A stretch of DNA of 64,000 bases from contig NZ_AP028032.1 in assembly GCF_030296935.1 (NCBI RefSeq), positions 1,860,001-1,924,000 of the forward strand, given 5' to 3'. The notes beneath the pieces were generated by a model. The model made no database searches. It saw only the letters and a list, made by a program, of their open reading frames with translations, and was not told the origin of the DNA. The position numbers and the translations under genes are program-made. Positions within the stretch are counted from its first letter, which is position 1, and the number at the start of each line of letters is the position of its first letter. Below are positions 18,201 to 26,383 of this stretch, piece by piece. This stretch comes from Coprobacter fastidiosus (GTDB taxonomy: Bacteria > Bacteroidota > Bacteroidia > Bacteroidales > Coprobacteraceae).

Positions 18201-19297
18201 AGACCGCCCCCCTCTGTTCCAATCCAAATATTATGATCTTGATCTTCGGCAAAACAACTGACAATATTATAACTTAACGGTATTTCGGTCGTCTGGGTGA
18301 AAAAACGATAATGAGAATCGGAATAATTAAAATATGCCAGTCCTCCTCCGTATGTGCCAGTCCAAACCTCTCCATCTTCATTAGTATATATAGTCCAAAC
18401 AGAGTTATAGGGTAACGAATATAACTGATGTGGATCATTCTGTAAAAAAAAGTCATCTCCGCTTTGAAGATCCAGCAAAAAAAGACCGTTTTGTACTCCA
18501 ATCCACATCACATTCTGACTATCTATATTCATATCCTTCGTATAAACAGAAGTTTTGCCATCATGAGATAAAGGATAATGTTGTACCAATACTCCCGACA
18601 TATCATATTTAAATAATCCACTATGATCAGATAAAACATAAACAAAATCTCCATATCTCACAATTCTCTGAATCATATCTTTAACAAACAATTGAGAAAA
18701 AGGGACAAACCTCTGGGAATCGGTATCAAAGCGGAATATTCCACCGGCAATACCACCTGCCCAAAATTCATTATTAAAAACATACAGGCAACTGCCTTTT
18801 TCCCGTTCCATACCGGAAACTTTCATTAGTTCACCAGTTGCAGGATCAAACACGAAAGGTTGCTCATTATATAATAGCCAAATTTTATGATCAGAAGATT
18901 CGCATGGGAATGCAACATTTCCTTTAAACAAATTCTTAAAACAAAGCTGGTCAGCAGACATCCGAAACAGACCACCATATCTACTGGATAAATACAAATT
19001 ACCGCAATAATCAGGGATAATACGATTAAACATCATCCGGTCGGCATTCTCCGGTTTATCCACTTTACGAATAAACGACACAAAAGAATATCCATCAAAA
19101 CTCATAACATCATCTTCTGTTGTTATCCACATTTTCCCCTGACGGTCTCTCGTTATAGACGTAACAGCTTGATGTGTATTGATAGATACAGGAAACGTAT
19201 GAAACAAATACCGAGATTTGTCTAAAATAGAATAAGCTTCTCCAAAACCGATAATAAAGAATACACTAAAAATCAAATATACTTGAGAGATTTTCAT
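15221..19297 (-). CDS. Hybrid two-component system regulator of the PUL, with degenerate kinase and receiver
   Basis: A 1358-residue one-protein sensor-regulator. In order: signal sequence; two periplasmic seven-bladed-propeller halves with Reg_prop repeats (such as MWITTEDD, VWIGTRGDG); a Y_Y_Y domain (about 690-760); a membrane helix (about 775-800); a HisKA domain with His831 (SHELRAPLS); a HATPase-like domain; a receiver domain (about 1105-1215); and an AraC-type helix-turn-helix at the C-terminus (about 1255-1355). Such proteins sense oligosaccharides in the periplasm and switch on the neighbouring PUL. Two parts are abnormal. The ATP-binding G1 box has no D-x-G-x-G (it reads SGNGVLLS). 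The receiver has Glu1154 (GAG codon, TEIMIP) where the phosphoacceptor Asp should be, and Arg1112 in place of one acidic-pocket Asp; the conserved Lys (EKPF) remains. It may signal by ligand-driven conformational change rather than phosphotransfer. Confidence 0.93.
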   Translation of the reverse strand: MKISQVYLIFSVFFIIGFGEAYSILDKSRYLFHTFPVSINTHQAVTSITRDRQGKMWITTEDDVMSFDGYSFVSFIRKVDKPENADRMMFNRIIPDYCGNLYLSSRYGGLFRMSADQLCFKNLFKGNVAFPCESSDHKIWLLYNEQPFVFDPATGELMKVSGMEREKGSCLYVFNNEFWAGGIAGGIFRFDTDSQRFVPFSQLFVKDMIQRIVRYGDFVYVLSDHSGLFKYDMSGVLVQHYPLSHDGKTSVYTKDMNIDSQNVMWIGVQNGLFLLDLQSGDDFFLQNDPHQLYSLPYNSVWTIYTNEDGEVWTGTYGGGLAYFNYSDSHYRFFTQTTEIPLSYNIVSCFAEDQDHNIWIGTEGGGLNRLDRESGRITYYKHNSRSDSPGSNLIKKLYYHPIYGKLYAGLYRGGLNEIDPHTGKAFRYRLPDPSKSSRNLDVYDFEVLNDSIVLVIDKERGVFSCNIRLGTTRPLFPDEKLKFYSLYKTRDGLLWLAGQQGIVVINPNNQKIVKRYDKYSEKGRLSGNNVYTICQTVTGDVWIGTRGDGVTVISPRGNVTYYNRKNGLDADIVYSILEDAEFHDLWLTTDKGMFHYVTSSKEFVRFDLPDAFVSGSFYPNAQYKTALGDLLFGHTNGFLWIEPSRIKVNRNKASVYFTGLYINNVKVEPKEKNSPLKQDISVTDKIVLDASDTNIAFSFASSNYLYPSRNQFACRLKGFDDNWRVLAPGEYKAYFSGLSTGRYVFEVKAANNNGIWNDAVTSVVVIKNPPVWFTWYAFVAYFSVLVFLFYWLWRNSSRFRYLLLQLSKEQEQRMRIEQTTEQKVSFFTNISHELRAPLSVVNDLIIRLRPGLRDNKESEELLGQMQSQVIRVNNLLDQLLDIQTIEGNSLIINCFKGDSVTFFRKLCSNYENVATGYNISIIFKSAFASATFLFDPLIWEKIIGNLFINLVRYLPSGNDLTFSLEEPDTRHLEQSGYSTLDSKRKISLRISGNGVLLSLDEANALFYRFYSEAGNTISGINAESRLGLSLVKELLALLQGNIFYTYVERKLEFNIVFPVESAQMSSVNSEDFDLSSYTFSYTAHLLSGLCPQINKEESETIEKKKYSILIVERDAVLRSYLTDILSSKFSVIAAKDGKGALEIALRERISVILTEIMIPIIDGFELCRQLKSNPTTSNIPIIILSSRLSEKDKWKGMDSGADLYIEKPFDSALLIRQIQNLIRTLETQRMISGKTLVPVPTPVSVESADSIFLQRALALIEKNMDDPSYDVENFVLDMAMSRSLLYKKIKLLTRHSVKTFILEIKLKRAVQLLTDTDLNISEISDRVGFTESRYFGTCFKKRFGMTPSEFIKEKRKADK

Positions 19298-19353
19298 AGA
19301 CCTATTATAAGCACATGGTATTAATCAGCGACTGATGACGAATTCAACTTTCA

Positions 19354-19361
19354 CAAAGATA
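19354..19361 (-). promoter_or_regulatory. -7 promoter element of the PUL regulator gene
   Basis: The minus strand reads TATCTTTG, a full match to the Bacteroidetes -7 consensus TAnnTTTG, 57 bases before the regulator's ATG. A good -33 TTTG at the usual distance is not evident. Confidence 0.55.
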
Positions 19362-19478
19362 AAAAAAATTGTAATCCAACAAAATACACAATAATATATT
19401 AACCATACCAAAAGAAGTTTTTCCATAATACGATTTTTTCTTTTACATTTACTGAATAAACATTTTACCGACACGATT

Positions 19479-20243
19479 ATGATGACACTTCTATCTTGTG
19501 CCAAAACAATGTGTGACACGACCGGAATAAAAGCTCCGGCTCTTACTACTCCGAAATTCGGAAAAGAGGCTTCGGATATTATCCTGCAACTAACCGAATA
19601 TTCTCCCGATGAGCTAAAAAGGATGTTACATACTACTTCCCGATTGGCTATGGAAAACTATGAACGATACAGACTCTTCCACTCCGAAGAGACACCGACA
19701 TTGCAGGCTCTGCTTGCATATACGGGAATCGTATTCAAAAATATCAATCCGGGGGACTTTACTCGTGAAGAATTTTTATATGCACAAGAACATTTACGAA
19801 TCACGTCTTTTTGTTACGGATTATTACGCCCGTTAGATGGCATCAAACCATATCGATTAGAAGGAAATGTCTCATTACCCGAAACCGGAACAGACTCCAT
19901 GTTCGAATACTGGAAATCCCGACTAACACAACCGCTTTTATCGGAAATAAGAAAAAACGGGAATATTTTGTTCAATCTGGCAAGTAGCGAAATGAAACAA
20001 TTATTCGATTGGAAAAAAATAGAATCTTCCGTTACCATTATTACTCCGCAATTTAAAGTCTGGAAAAACGGGAAACAGACGACTGTCGTCATTTACACAA
20101 AAATGGCTCGCGGTGCGATGACACGTTTCATAATCAAAAATAAAATCGAAAAACCTGAAGACCTGAAAGCTTTTTCATGGGAAGGTTTTTCTTTCAATAA
20201 GAATCTTTCAGACAAAACAAATTTTATCTTCACTCAAGAATAA
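19479..20243 (+). CDS. yaaA: Peroxide stress protein YaaA (UPF0246/DUF328)
   Basis: A 254-residue cytosolic protein of the YaaA family. It shows the family's opening LLSCAKTM, the central YRLFHSEETPTLQALLAYTG with G-I-V-F, the block SFCYGLLRPLDGIKPYRLEG, and IITPQFKVWKNG. In E. coli YaaA lowers free iron and protects DNA during hydrogen peroxide stress; recent structural work suggests DNA binding (established knowledge). Met1 and Met2 are both possible starts. It is followed after three bases by the sugar O-acetyltransferase and is probably co-transcribed with it. It is divergent from the PUL regulator. Confidence 0.92.
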   Translation: MMTLLSCAKTMCDTTGIKAPALTTPKFGKEASDIILQLTEYSPDELKRMLHTTSRLAMENYERYRLFHSEETPTLQALLAYTGIVFKNINPGDFTREEFLYAQEHLRITSFCYGLLRPLDGIKPYRLEGNVSLPETGTDSMFEYWKSRLTQPLLSEIRKNGNILFNLASSEMKQLFDWKKIESSVTIITPQFKVWKNGKQTTVVIYTKMARGAMTRFIIKNKIEKPEDLKAFSWEGFSFNKNLSDKTNFIFTQE

Positions 20244-20246
20244 CGA

Positions 20247-20807
20247 ATGAAAACAGAAAAAGAAAAAATGTTAGCGGGAGAATTATACACTCCTTACGAC
20301 TCCGAATTACAACAAATGCATCAACAAGCATTAGCTTTAGTCGAACAATACAATAAAGAATCCTTTGTCAATTGTCTCGAAGAAAACCCTCTATTAGGTA
20401 AATTACTACCCAATGCGCATCCTACATTGCGAATACAGCCCCCCTTTCTTTGTGATTTCGGTTTTTTAATATATGGAGGAGAAAACGGCTTCATCAATTA
20501 CGGATGCACAATCTTAGACACTGCCCCCATCACTTTAGGTAAAAATATACTGATAGGTCCGAATGTCCAGATCTATGCACCGATTCATCCATACGACTAC
20601 ACAACACGAGCTACCGGAGTAGAACACGGAGAAGCGATCACGATCGGAGATGATTGCTGGATCGGAGGAGGTGTCGTAATTTGCCCGGGAGTAACGATCG
20701 GTAACCGGTGCATTATCGGAGCAGGAAGTGTTGTAGTCAAAGATATTCCCGATGACTCTTTTGCCGCAGGCAACCCTGCAACAGTAAAAAAGCGTCTCGA
20801 CTTGTAA
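20247..20807 (+). CDS. Maltose/galactoside O-acetyltransferase family protein
   Basis: A 186-residue left-handed beta-helix acetyltransferase. The N-terminal LAGELYTPYDSEL matches the Mac domain found in maltose and galactoside acetyltransferases. Hexapeptide repeats follow (LGKNILIGPNVQIY, IGDDCWIGGGVVICPG), with the probable catalytic His in the IHPYD loop and the conserved AAGNPATV near the end. It transfers acetyl from acetyl-CoA to a sugar hydroxyl in the cytosol; the acceptor is unknown. It starts three bases after yaaA. Confidence 0.9.
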   Translation: MKTEKEKMLAGELYTPYDSELQQMHQQALALVEQYNKESFVNCLEENPLLGKLLPNAHPTLRIQPPFLCDFGFLIYGGENGFINYGCTILDTAPITLGKNILIGPNVQIYAPIHPYDYTTRATGVEHGEAITIGDDCWIGGGVVICPGVTIGNRCIIGAGSVVVKDIPDDSFAAGNPATVKKRLDL

Positions 20808-20876
20808 CTCTGTCAATAAGATTAGGATATATACAGTTTATAACTGCAAGAAGAACAAAATATAAGCCATTTGCAT

Positions 20877-20884
20877 TATATTTG
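20877..20884 (+). promoter_or_regulatory. -7 promoter element of hflX
   Basis: TATATTTG is a full match to TAnnTTTG, 23 bases before the hflX ATG. No TTTG was found at the usual -33 distance. Confidence 0.5.
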
Positions 20885-20907
20885 CAATAATTATAAGAAT
20901 ATTGTCA

Positions 20908-22131
20908 ATGAAAGAATTTATCCTGACTAAACAAGAATCTGAACGCACGGTCTTAGTTGGTATTATCACCCAAACTCAAAACGAAACAAAAGCAAACGAG
21001 TATCTGGACGAGTTAGCGTTCTTGGCAGAAACAGCGGGAGCAGAACCGGTCAAGAAATTTTTACAACGGTTAGAATATCCAAATCCCGTAACATTTGTCG
21101 GAGCCGGGAAATTACAGGAAATCAAAGATTATGTTGAAGAAAACGAAATAGGTCTCGTTATTTTCGACGATGATCTTTCTCCGAAGCAATTAAAAAACAT
21201 AGAAAAAGAACTGCAAGTAAAAATATTAGACCGCACCAGTCTTATCCTCGATATTTTTGCAAAAAGAGCGCAAACCGCCAATGCAAAAAGTCAAGTAGAA
21301 CTGGCACAGTACCAATATCTTCTTCCCCGATTGACCCGGTTATGGACTCACTTGGAACGACAACGAGGAGGTATCGGAATGCGCGGTCCGGGTGAAACCC
21401 AAATTGAAACCGACCGCCGAATCATTTTGGATAAAATTTCCCGGTTGAAAGCAGAACTGAAGCAAATAGACAAGCAAAAAGAAATGCAGCGAAAAAACAG
21501 AGGGAAGATGGTGCGTGTCGCACTGGTCGGATACACAAACGTCGGGAAATCTACTCTGATGAACTTACTCAGTAAATCGGAAGTTTTCGCTGAAAACAAG
21601 CTTTTTGCGACTTTAGACACGACCGTACGAAAAGTCATTATCGACAATCTGCCTTTTTTGTTGACCGATACAGTAGGTTTTATCCGGAAACTTCCGACTC
21701 ATTTGGTCGAATCTTTCAAATCTACATTAGACGAAGTGCGGGATGCCGACTTATTAGTACATGTCGTTGATATTTCCCATCCATCTTTCGAAGAACAGAT
21801 AGAAATCGTGAATCAGACGCTGCACGAAGTTTGCAATTCTTCCGATAAACCGATGATAATCGTATTCAACAAAATCGATGCATTTTCGTATGTAGAAAAA
21901 GATCCGGATGACCTATCGCCTAAAACGAAAAAGAATATCTCGTTAGACGAGCTGAAAGAAACTTGGATGGCCAGAATGAATGAAAACTGTATTTTCATAT
22001 CGGCAAAAGAAAAAAACAATATCGAAGAACTAAAAAAACTATTATACGAACGTGTTAAAGAGATACACGTGACCCGTTTCCCCTATAACGATTTCCTTTT
22101 TCAAAAATATGATGAAGAGGAAAACATATAG
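20908..22131 (+). CDS. hflX: Ribosome-associated GTPase HflX
   Basis: A 407-residue GTPase. The N-terminal HflX domain includes FVGAGKLQEIKDY and a helical linker with the family signature RGGIGMRGPGETQIETDRR. The G domain follows: G1 GYTNVGKST, G3 DTVGFIRKLP, G4 FNKID. HflX binds the 50S subunit and splits stalled or hibernating 70S ribosomes after stress (known for E. coli). The start is set at the ATG at 20908 rather than the in-frame TTG two codons earlier, because the ATG fits the upstream -7 element and phylum codon use. The DUF4954 gene follows 50 bases later. Confidence 0.95.
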   Translation: MKEFILTKQESERTVLVGIITQTQNETKANEYLDELAFLAETAGAEPVKKFLQRLEYPNPVTFVGAGKLQEIKDYVEENEIGLVIFDDDLSPKQLKNIEKELQVKILDRTSLILDIFAKRAQTANAKSQVELAQYQYLLPRLTRLWTHLERQRGGIGMRGPGETQIETDRRIILDKISRLKAELKQIDKQKEMQRKNRGKMVRVALVGYTNVGKSTLMNLLSKSEVFAENKLFATLDTTVRKVIIDNLPFLLTDTVGFIRKLPTHLVESFKSTLDEVRDADLLVHVVDISHPSFEEQIEIVNQTLHEVCNSSDKPMIIVFNKIDAFSYVEKDPDDLSPKTKKNISLDELKETWMARMNENCIFISAKEKNNIEELKKLLYERVKEIHVTRFPYNDFLFQKYDEEENI

Positions 22132-22181
22132 GCTCTGAAAAAGGAGCAAACTTTAAAATACAACTAATACATCACTACACA

Positions 22182-24173
22182 ATGGGAGCTTACAGAGGAT
22201 TAACGATTACAGAAATCGAGCAATTAAAACAGCAGAACTGCATGGCAGATGATTGGTCGGCAATATCCGTAACAAAGGACTTTATTCCCGATCATATATG
22301 TCATACCCGTTTTTCGGGTCAAATAAAATTAGGTGCTTTCAAAAAAGAGTTCATGTTAGATGGAGGATTAAAAAAACATTCCGGATTGCGCCACGTGACT
22401 TTACATAACTGCGAAATCGGAGACGATGTATTAATCGAAAACGTACCTAATTATATCGCCAATTACCGAATCGGGAATGACAGTTTCATCCAAAATGTAA
22501 ATATTCTGGTAGTTGACGGTAAAAGCAAATTCGGAAACGGAACAGAGGTTTCTGTACTTAACGAAACAGGCGGACGGGAAGTTCCCATTTATGATAAACT
22601 ATCGGCTCATCTGGCTTATATCATAGCTTTATATCGTCATCGCCCCCTCTTAATAGAGAAGTTAAAAAAAATGATCGACACGTATGCCGAAAATCACGCC
22701 TCAGAAACAGGAACTATCGGAGACCATGTAACTATCATAAATACCGGAACAATTAAAAATGTCCGTATCGGAAGTTATTGTACCATCGACGGAACTTCAC
22801 GACTGGAAAACGGATCTATCAACAGTAACGAACACGATCCCGTCGTGATCGGGCATAATGTAATGGCAGAAGATTTCATTATCAGTTCAGGTGCACATGT
22901 CAGCGATGGTGTTGTCATGATGCGTTGTTTTATCGGACAAGCTTGTCATCTTTCTCACCTTTTCTCTGCACACGATTCTTTATTCTTCTGTAATTGTCAA
23001 GGAGAAAACGGAGAAGCCTGCGCGATCTTCGCCGGGCCTTATACCGTATCGATGCACAAATCGAGTCTTTTAATCGCCGGCATGTTTTCTTTCTTGAATG
23101 CAGGAAGCGGTTCTAACCAAAGTAACCATATGTATAAACTCGGACCTATTCACCAAGGCATCGTAGAAAGAGGGTCTAAAACGACAAGTGATTCTTATGT
23201 TCTTTGGCCTGCTAAAATAGGAGCTTTTTCTCTTGTCATGGGTCGGCATGTGCGACATCCGGACACGTCTAAACTTCCTTTTTCTTATCTTATCGAGAAA
23301 GGTTCTGAATCATATCTCGTACCGGGAGTAAACCTGAAAAGTGTAGGAACTATTCGGGATGCGCTAAAATGGCCGAAACGAGATAATCGGAAAGACCCGG
23401 AACACCTCGACATGGTGAATTTTAATCTACTAAGTCCCTACACGATACAGAAAATGCTGACAGCCATAGACGTTTTGCGCCATTTACAGGAAAGTTCGGG
23501 AGAAACATCCGAAGTGTATTCCTATCAAAGCGCTTGTATCAAAAACACATCTTTAGTCAAGGGTATTAACTTATACTCCAAAGCTATCAACAAATTTTTA
23601 GGGAACTCTATAATCAAACGTTTAGAAAACATCCGGTTCAAAAGCGATGAAGAAATAAGAGAGCGATTACGTCCCGACAATAACATAGGGACAGGAGATT
23701 GGCTGGATCTTTCGGGCTTGATAGCTCCCAAATCGGAAATAGACCGCCTCATCAACCAAATAGAATCAGAAGAAATAAAAACGCTCGAACCGATACAGCA
23801 AACATTTATAAGTCTGCATAAACGCTACTATGATTTAGAATGGGCATGGGCATATGAAGTAATGCAATCATGGTATCACCGTTCTATCGACCAAATAACG
23901 GCACAAGATATTACGGAAATCGTCAATATATGGAAAGATGCCGTTGTAAGCCTCGACGAGATGTTATATGCCGATGCGAAAAAAGAATTCTCAATGACTG
24001 CAAAAACCGGATTCGGAATAGACGGAAACACTCAACAAAAAAATGTCGATTTCGAACAGGTCAGAGGAGCTTTTGAGAATAATCCTTTTGTAAAAACCGT
24101 AAACGAACATATTAAAGCAAAAACAGAATTGGGGAACGAACTGATCGATCGTATCGCCCATTTAATAAATTAG
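22182..24173 (+). CDS. DUF4954 family protein, left-handed beta-helix nucleotidyl/acyltransferase-like
   Basis: A 663-residue protein of the Bacteroidetes family DUF4954. Residues 60-360 are rich in hexapeptide-like repeats (such as NCEIGDDVLIENV, RIGSYCTIDG, VIGHNVMAEDFIISSGAHVSDG), which predict a long left-handed parallel beta-helix as in GlmU and acyltransferases. The C-terminal 250 residues look helical. Conserved His-rich loops (HLSHLFSAHDSLFFC) could be catalytic. No substrate can be assigned; there is no signal peptide, so it is probably cytosolic. It follows hflX by 50 bases and is likely in the same transcript. Confidence 0.85.
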   Translation: MGAYRGLTITEIEQLKQQNCMADDWSAISVTKDFIPDHICHTRFSGQIKLGAFKKEFMLDGGLKKHSGLRHVTLHNCEIGDDVLIENVPNYIANYRIGNDSFIQNVNILVVDGKSKFGNGTEVSVLNETGGREVPIYDKLSAHLAYIIALYRHRPLLIEKLKKMIDTYAENHASETGTIGDHVTIINTGTIKNVRIGSYCTIDGTSRLENGSINSNEHDPVVIGHNVMAEDFIISSGAHVSDGVVMMRCFIGQACHLSHLFSAHDSLFFCNCQGENGEACAIFAGPYTVSMHKSSLLIAGMFSFLNAGSGSNQSNHMYKLGPIHQGIVERGSKTTSDSYVLWPAKIGAFSLVMGRHVRHPDTSKLPFSYLIEKGSESYLVPGVNLKSVGTIRDALKWPKRDNRKDPEHLDMVNFNLLSPYTIQKMLTAIDVLRHLQESSGETSEVYSYQSACIKNTSLVKGINLYSKAINKFLGNSIIKRLENIRFKSDEEIRERLRPDNNIGTGDWLDLSGLIAPKSEIDRLINQIESEEIKTLEPIQQTFISLHKRYYDLEWAWAYEVMQSWYHRSIDQITAQDITEIVNIWKDAVVSLDEMLYADAKKEFSMTAKTGFGIDGNTQQKNVDFEQVRGAFENNPFVKTVNEHIKAKTELGNELIDRIAHLIN

Positions 24174-24186
24174 CATCAACTTTTTA

Positions 24187-24591
24187 ATGGAAAAGAAATA
24201 TTGTTTTGAATTGGAAATGAAAGTGCGTGACTACGAGTGCGACATGCAAGGTATAGTCAACAACGCAAACTACCAGCACTATTTGGAACATGCACGGCAT
24301 GAATTTCTGCAAAGTACGGGAACAGCTTTTGTCGATATGAGGGAACAAGGTATAGAACCGGTAGTTTGCCGTATAGAAATAGACTACAAAACCTCACTTA
24401 AAAGTCAAGACTGGTTTATTTGTAAGCTATTTTTACGGAAAGAAGGTGCTAAATTTGTCTTTTATCAGGATATTTTTCGCCGATCAGACGGCAAACTCTG
24501 TATCAAAAGTAGAGTGGAAACTGTCTGTATCGTAAACGGACGTATCAGCCGGGGAGAAGAATTGGAAAAACTATTCAAGGAATATCTTTAA
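24187..24591 (+). CDS. Acyl-CoA thioesterase, 4HBT/YbgC-like hotdog fold
   Basis: A 134-residue single-domain hotdog protein. The segment VRDYECDMQGIVNNANYQHY has the YbgC/4-hydroxybenzoyl-CoA thioesterase layout, with the conserved Asp (DMQG) and the NNANYQHYLEHAR helix. It would hydrolyse acyl-CoA or acyl-ACP thioesters in the cytosol; the natural acyl group is not known. It lies 13 bases after DUF4954 and 13 bases before dprA. Confidence 0.88.
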   Translation: MEKKYCFELEMKVRDYECDMQGIVNNANYQHYLEHARHEFLQSTGTAFVDMREQGIEPVVCRIEIDYKTSLKSQDWFICKLFLRKEGAKFVFYQDIFRRSDGKLCIKSRVETVCIVNGRISRGEELEKLFKEYL

Positions 24592-24604
24592 CCTCTTTAT
24601 TGTT

Positions 24605-25711
24605 ATGGCACTGTGCGAAGAAACAATATATCAGATCGCATTGACTCGTATTAAGGGCATGAATTTGTTACTCGCAAAAACATTACTGGATACAATAGGC
24701 AGTGCTTCAGAGATATTTAAGGAAAAAGGGCAAAACTTGCAGAATATATGTAAACTGCAAACACCTGTCTTTAGTGACGAGTCAATAAAAACAGCCCTTG
24801 AAACAGCCAAAAGAGAGATAGATTTTATTGAAAAAAATCATATTATCCCGCTATTCTTCTCCGACCCTGAATATCCGGCCCGTTTGAATGAGTGTATCGA
24901 TGCTCCGATATTATTATATTATAGAGGTACAGCAAACCTGAATTCCTCTAAAATAATAAGTATTGTAGGTACTCGTCATGCGACTAATTACGGACGAGAC
25001 TTTTGTAAAACCCTCTTACAAGAATTGTCCAGATGGTTTCCTGACCTAATAATAGTAAGCGGGTTAGCTTACGGAATAGATATATGCGCACATCGAGAAG
25101 CTCTAAATAATAAGCTTCAAACTATTGGCATTTTAGCTCACGGAATGAATACTTTATACCCGGCTACACATAGAAAGACTGCTGCAGAAATGCTTTCTTG
25201 CGGAGGATTATTGACTGAATATTCATCTCAACATCCGACACATAAAGGGAATTTTGTAGCCCGCAACCGAATAGTTGCCGGAATGTCGGATGCAACACTG
25301 ATTATAGAATCAGCAGAAAAGGGTGGTTCTTTAATTACTGCCGGAATTGCAGAAAGCTATCATCGGGATGTATTCGCTCTGCCCGGAAACATACAAAATG
25401 AATATTCTAAAGGCTGCAATCAATTAATAAGAAACAACCGGGCAGCCTTAGTAACTTCGGCTCGGGATATCGCCGATGCCATGTGTTGGGACATTCCGGA
25501 TAAAGAACCGAAACAAATATCTCTTTTTCCGGAGCTGAACGAAACCGAAACATTATTGATGGAAATATTGGAGGAAAAAGGAGAATGCCATATAAATCAA
25601 TTGACAATTATCGGCAACCTTCCTGCATCTCAAGTATTGGCAACTCTTCTCGAACTCGAATTCAAAGGTCTTGTCCGTCCATATCCCGGAGGGTTATACC
25701 GAAAATCATAA
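24605..25711 (+). CDS. dprA: DNA-processing protein DprA
   Basis: A 368-residue protein. The N-terminal helical region leads to the DprA Rossmann-like core: VGTRHATNYG, VSGLAYGIDICAHREAL, THKGNFVARNRIVAGMSDATLIIES and KGGSLITAG. A C-terminal winged-helix domain follows (about 305-368). DprA loads RecA on single-stranded DNA during natural transformation and is widespread even in bacteria not known to be competent. Its stop overlaps the convergent ABC ATPase gene by six bases. Confidence 0.95.
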   Translation: MALCEETIYQIALTRIKGMNLLLAKTLLDTIGSASEIFKEKGQNLQNICKLQTPVFSDESIKTALETAKREIDFIEKNHIIPLFFSDPEYPARLNECIDAPILLYYRGTANLNSSKIISIVGTRHATNYGRDFCKTLLQELSRWFPDLIIVSGLAYGIDICAHREALNNKLQTIGILAHGMNTLYPATHRKTAAEMLSCGGLLTEYSSQHPTHKGNFVARNRIVAGMSDATLIIESAEKGGSLITAGIAESYHRDVFALPGNIQNEYSKGCNQLIRNNRAALVTSARDIADAMCWDIPDKEPKQISLFPELNETETLLMEILEEKGECHINQLTIIGNLPASQVLATLLELEFKGLVRPYPGGLYRKS

Positions 25712-26383
25712 TTCCCGGTTATTTATCTCACGAATAGACCGATTAATCCTGACTATACGGGTTGCCATCTCCTCCATTCTGTTCAGTTCATGCGATACCA
25801 AAATAACAGTTGTCGTTTTATTTATTTCACGAAAGATTTCATACATCCGTTCCTCAAATTCCTGATCGACATAAGATGACGGTTCATCTAACAAGAGAAT
25901 TTCAGGACGTGAAACAAGAGCTCTGGCAAGCAAGGCTCGCTGCATTTGTCCTCCGGAAAGTTTTCCGATAGGTCTTTCCGCAAATCTCTCAAGCCCAACA
26001 AGAGACAACGCCTCTTCTACCCGCAACCTCTGCTCTGGAGTAAACGGTTTCAAAAAACGCTTTTCTCCCATCAAACCCGAAAAAATAACTTCCGAAACAG
26101 TAAGAGGAAAACGCGAATCTATTGCATTCTTTTGTGGTAAATATCCCATATTCAAATACGGGACTTCCAATCCGTTTCGATAAAATGAAACTGTTCCCGA
26201 CAAAGGCGGCAGCAATCCAAGAATAATCCGCAACAATGTCGTCTTTCCTCCCCCGTTAGGACCGGTAATTGCCAAAAAATCCTTGTCATAAACGGTAAGA
26301 TCGATATTTTCAAGAACCGGAGTACGATCATATTGCAACGAAACCCCGGCAACCTCGATTCGTTTATCCCTAATCAAAAGCAT
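25706..26383 (-). CDS. Metal (zinc/manganese-type) ABC transporter ATP-binding protein
   Basis: A 225-residue ABC ATPase with Walker A GPNGGGKTT, signature LSGGQMQRALLARAL, Walker B ILLLDEPSSYVD and switch His in VSHE. Similarity and its partner gene place it with ZnuC-type transporters of divalent metals. Its start overlaps the end of the binding-protein gene by 14 bases, so they are translationally coupled. The permease gene that usually completes such an operon is missing: dprA comes next and is convergent. The permease must be encoded elsewhere or has been lost. Confidence 0.9.
   Translation of the reverse strand: MLLIRDKRIEVAGVSLQYDRTPVLENIDLTVYDKDFLAITGPNGGGKTTLLRIILGLLPPLSGTVSFYRNGLEVPYLNMGYLPQKNAIDSRFPLTVSEVIFSGLMGEKRFLKPFTPEQRLRVEEALSLVGLERFAERPIGKLSGGQMQRALLARALVSRPEILLLDEPSSYVDQEFEERMYEIFREINKTTTVILVSHELNRMEEMATRIVRINRSIREINNREL

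Noticed and set aside
19325-19519. 64-codon minus-strand frame between the PUL regulator and yaaA, hydrophobic at its end
   Set aside because: It overlaps the yaaA start and covers the regulator's -7 promoter element; no start signal or similarity supports it.
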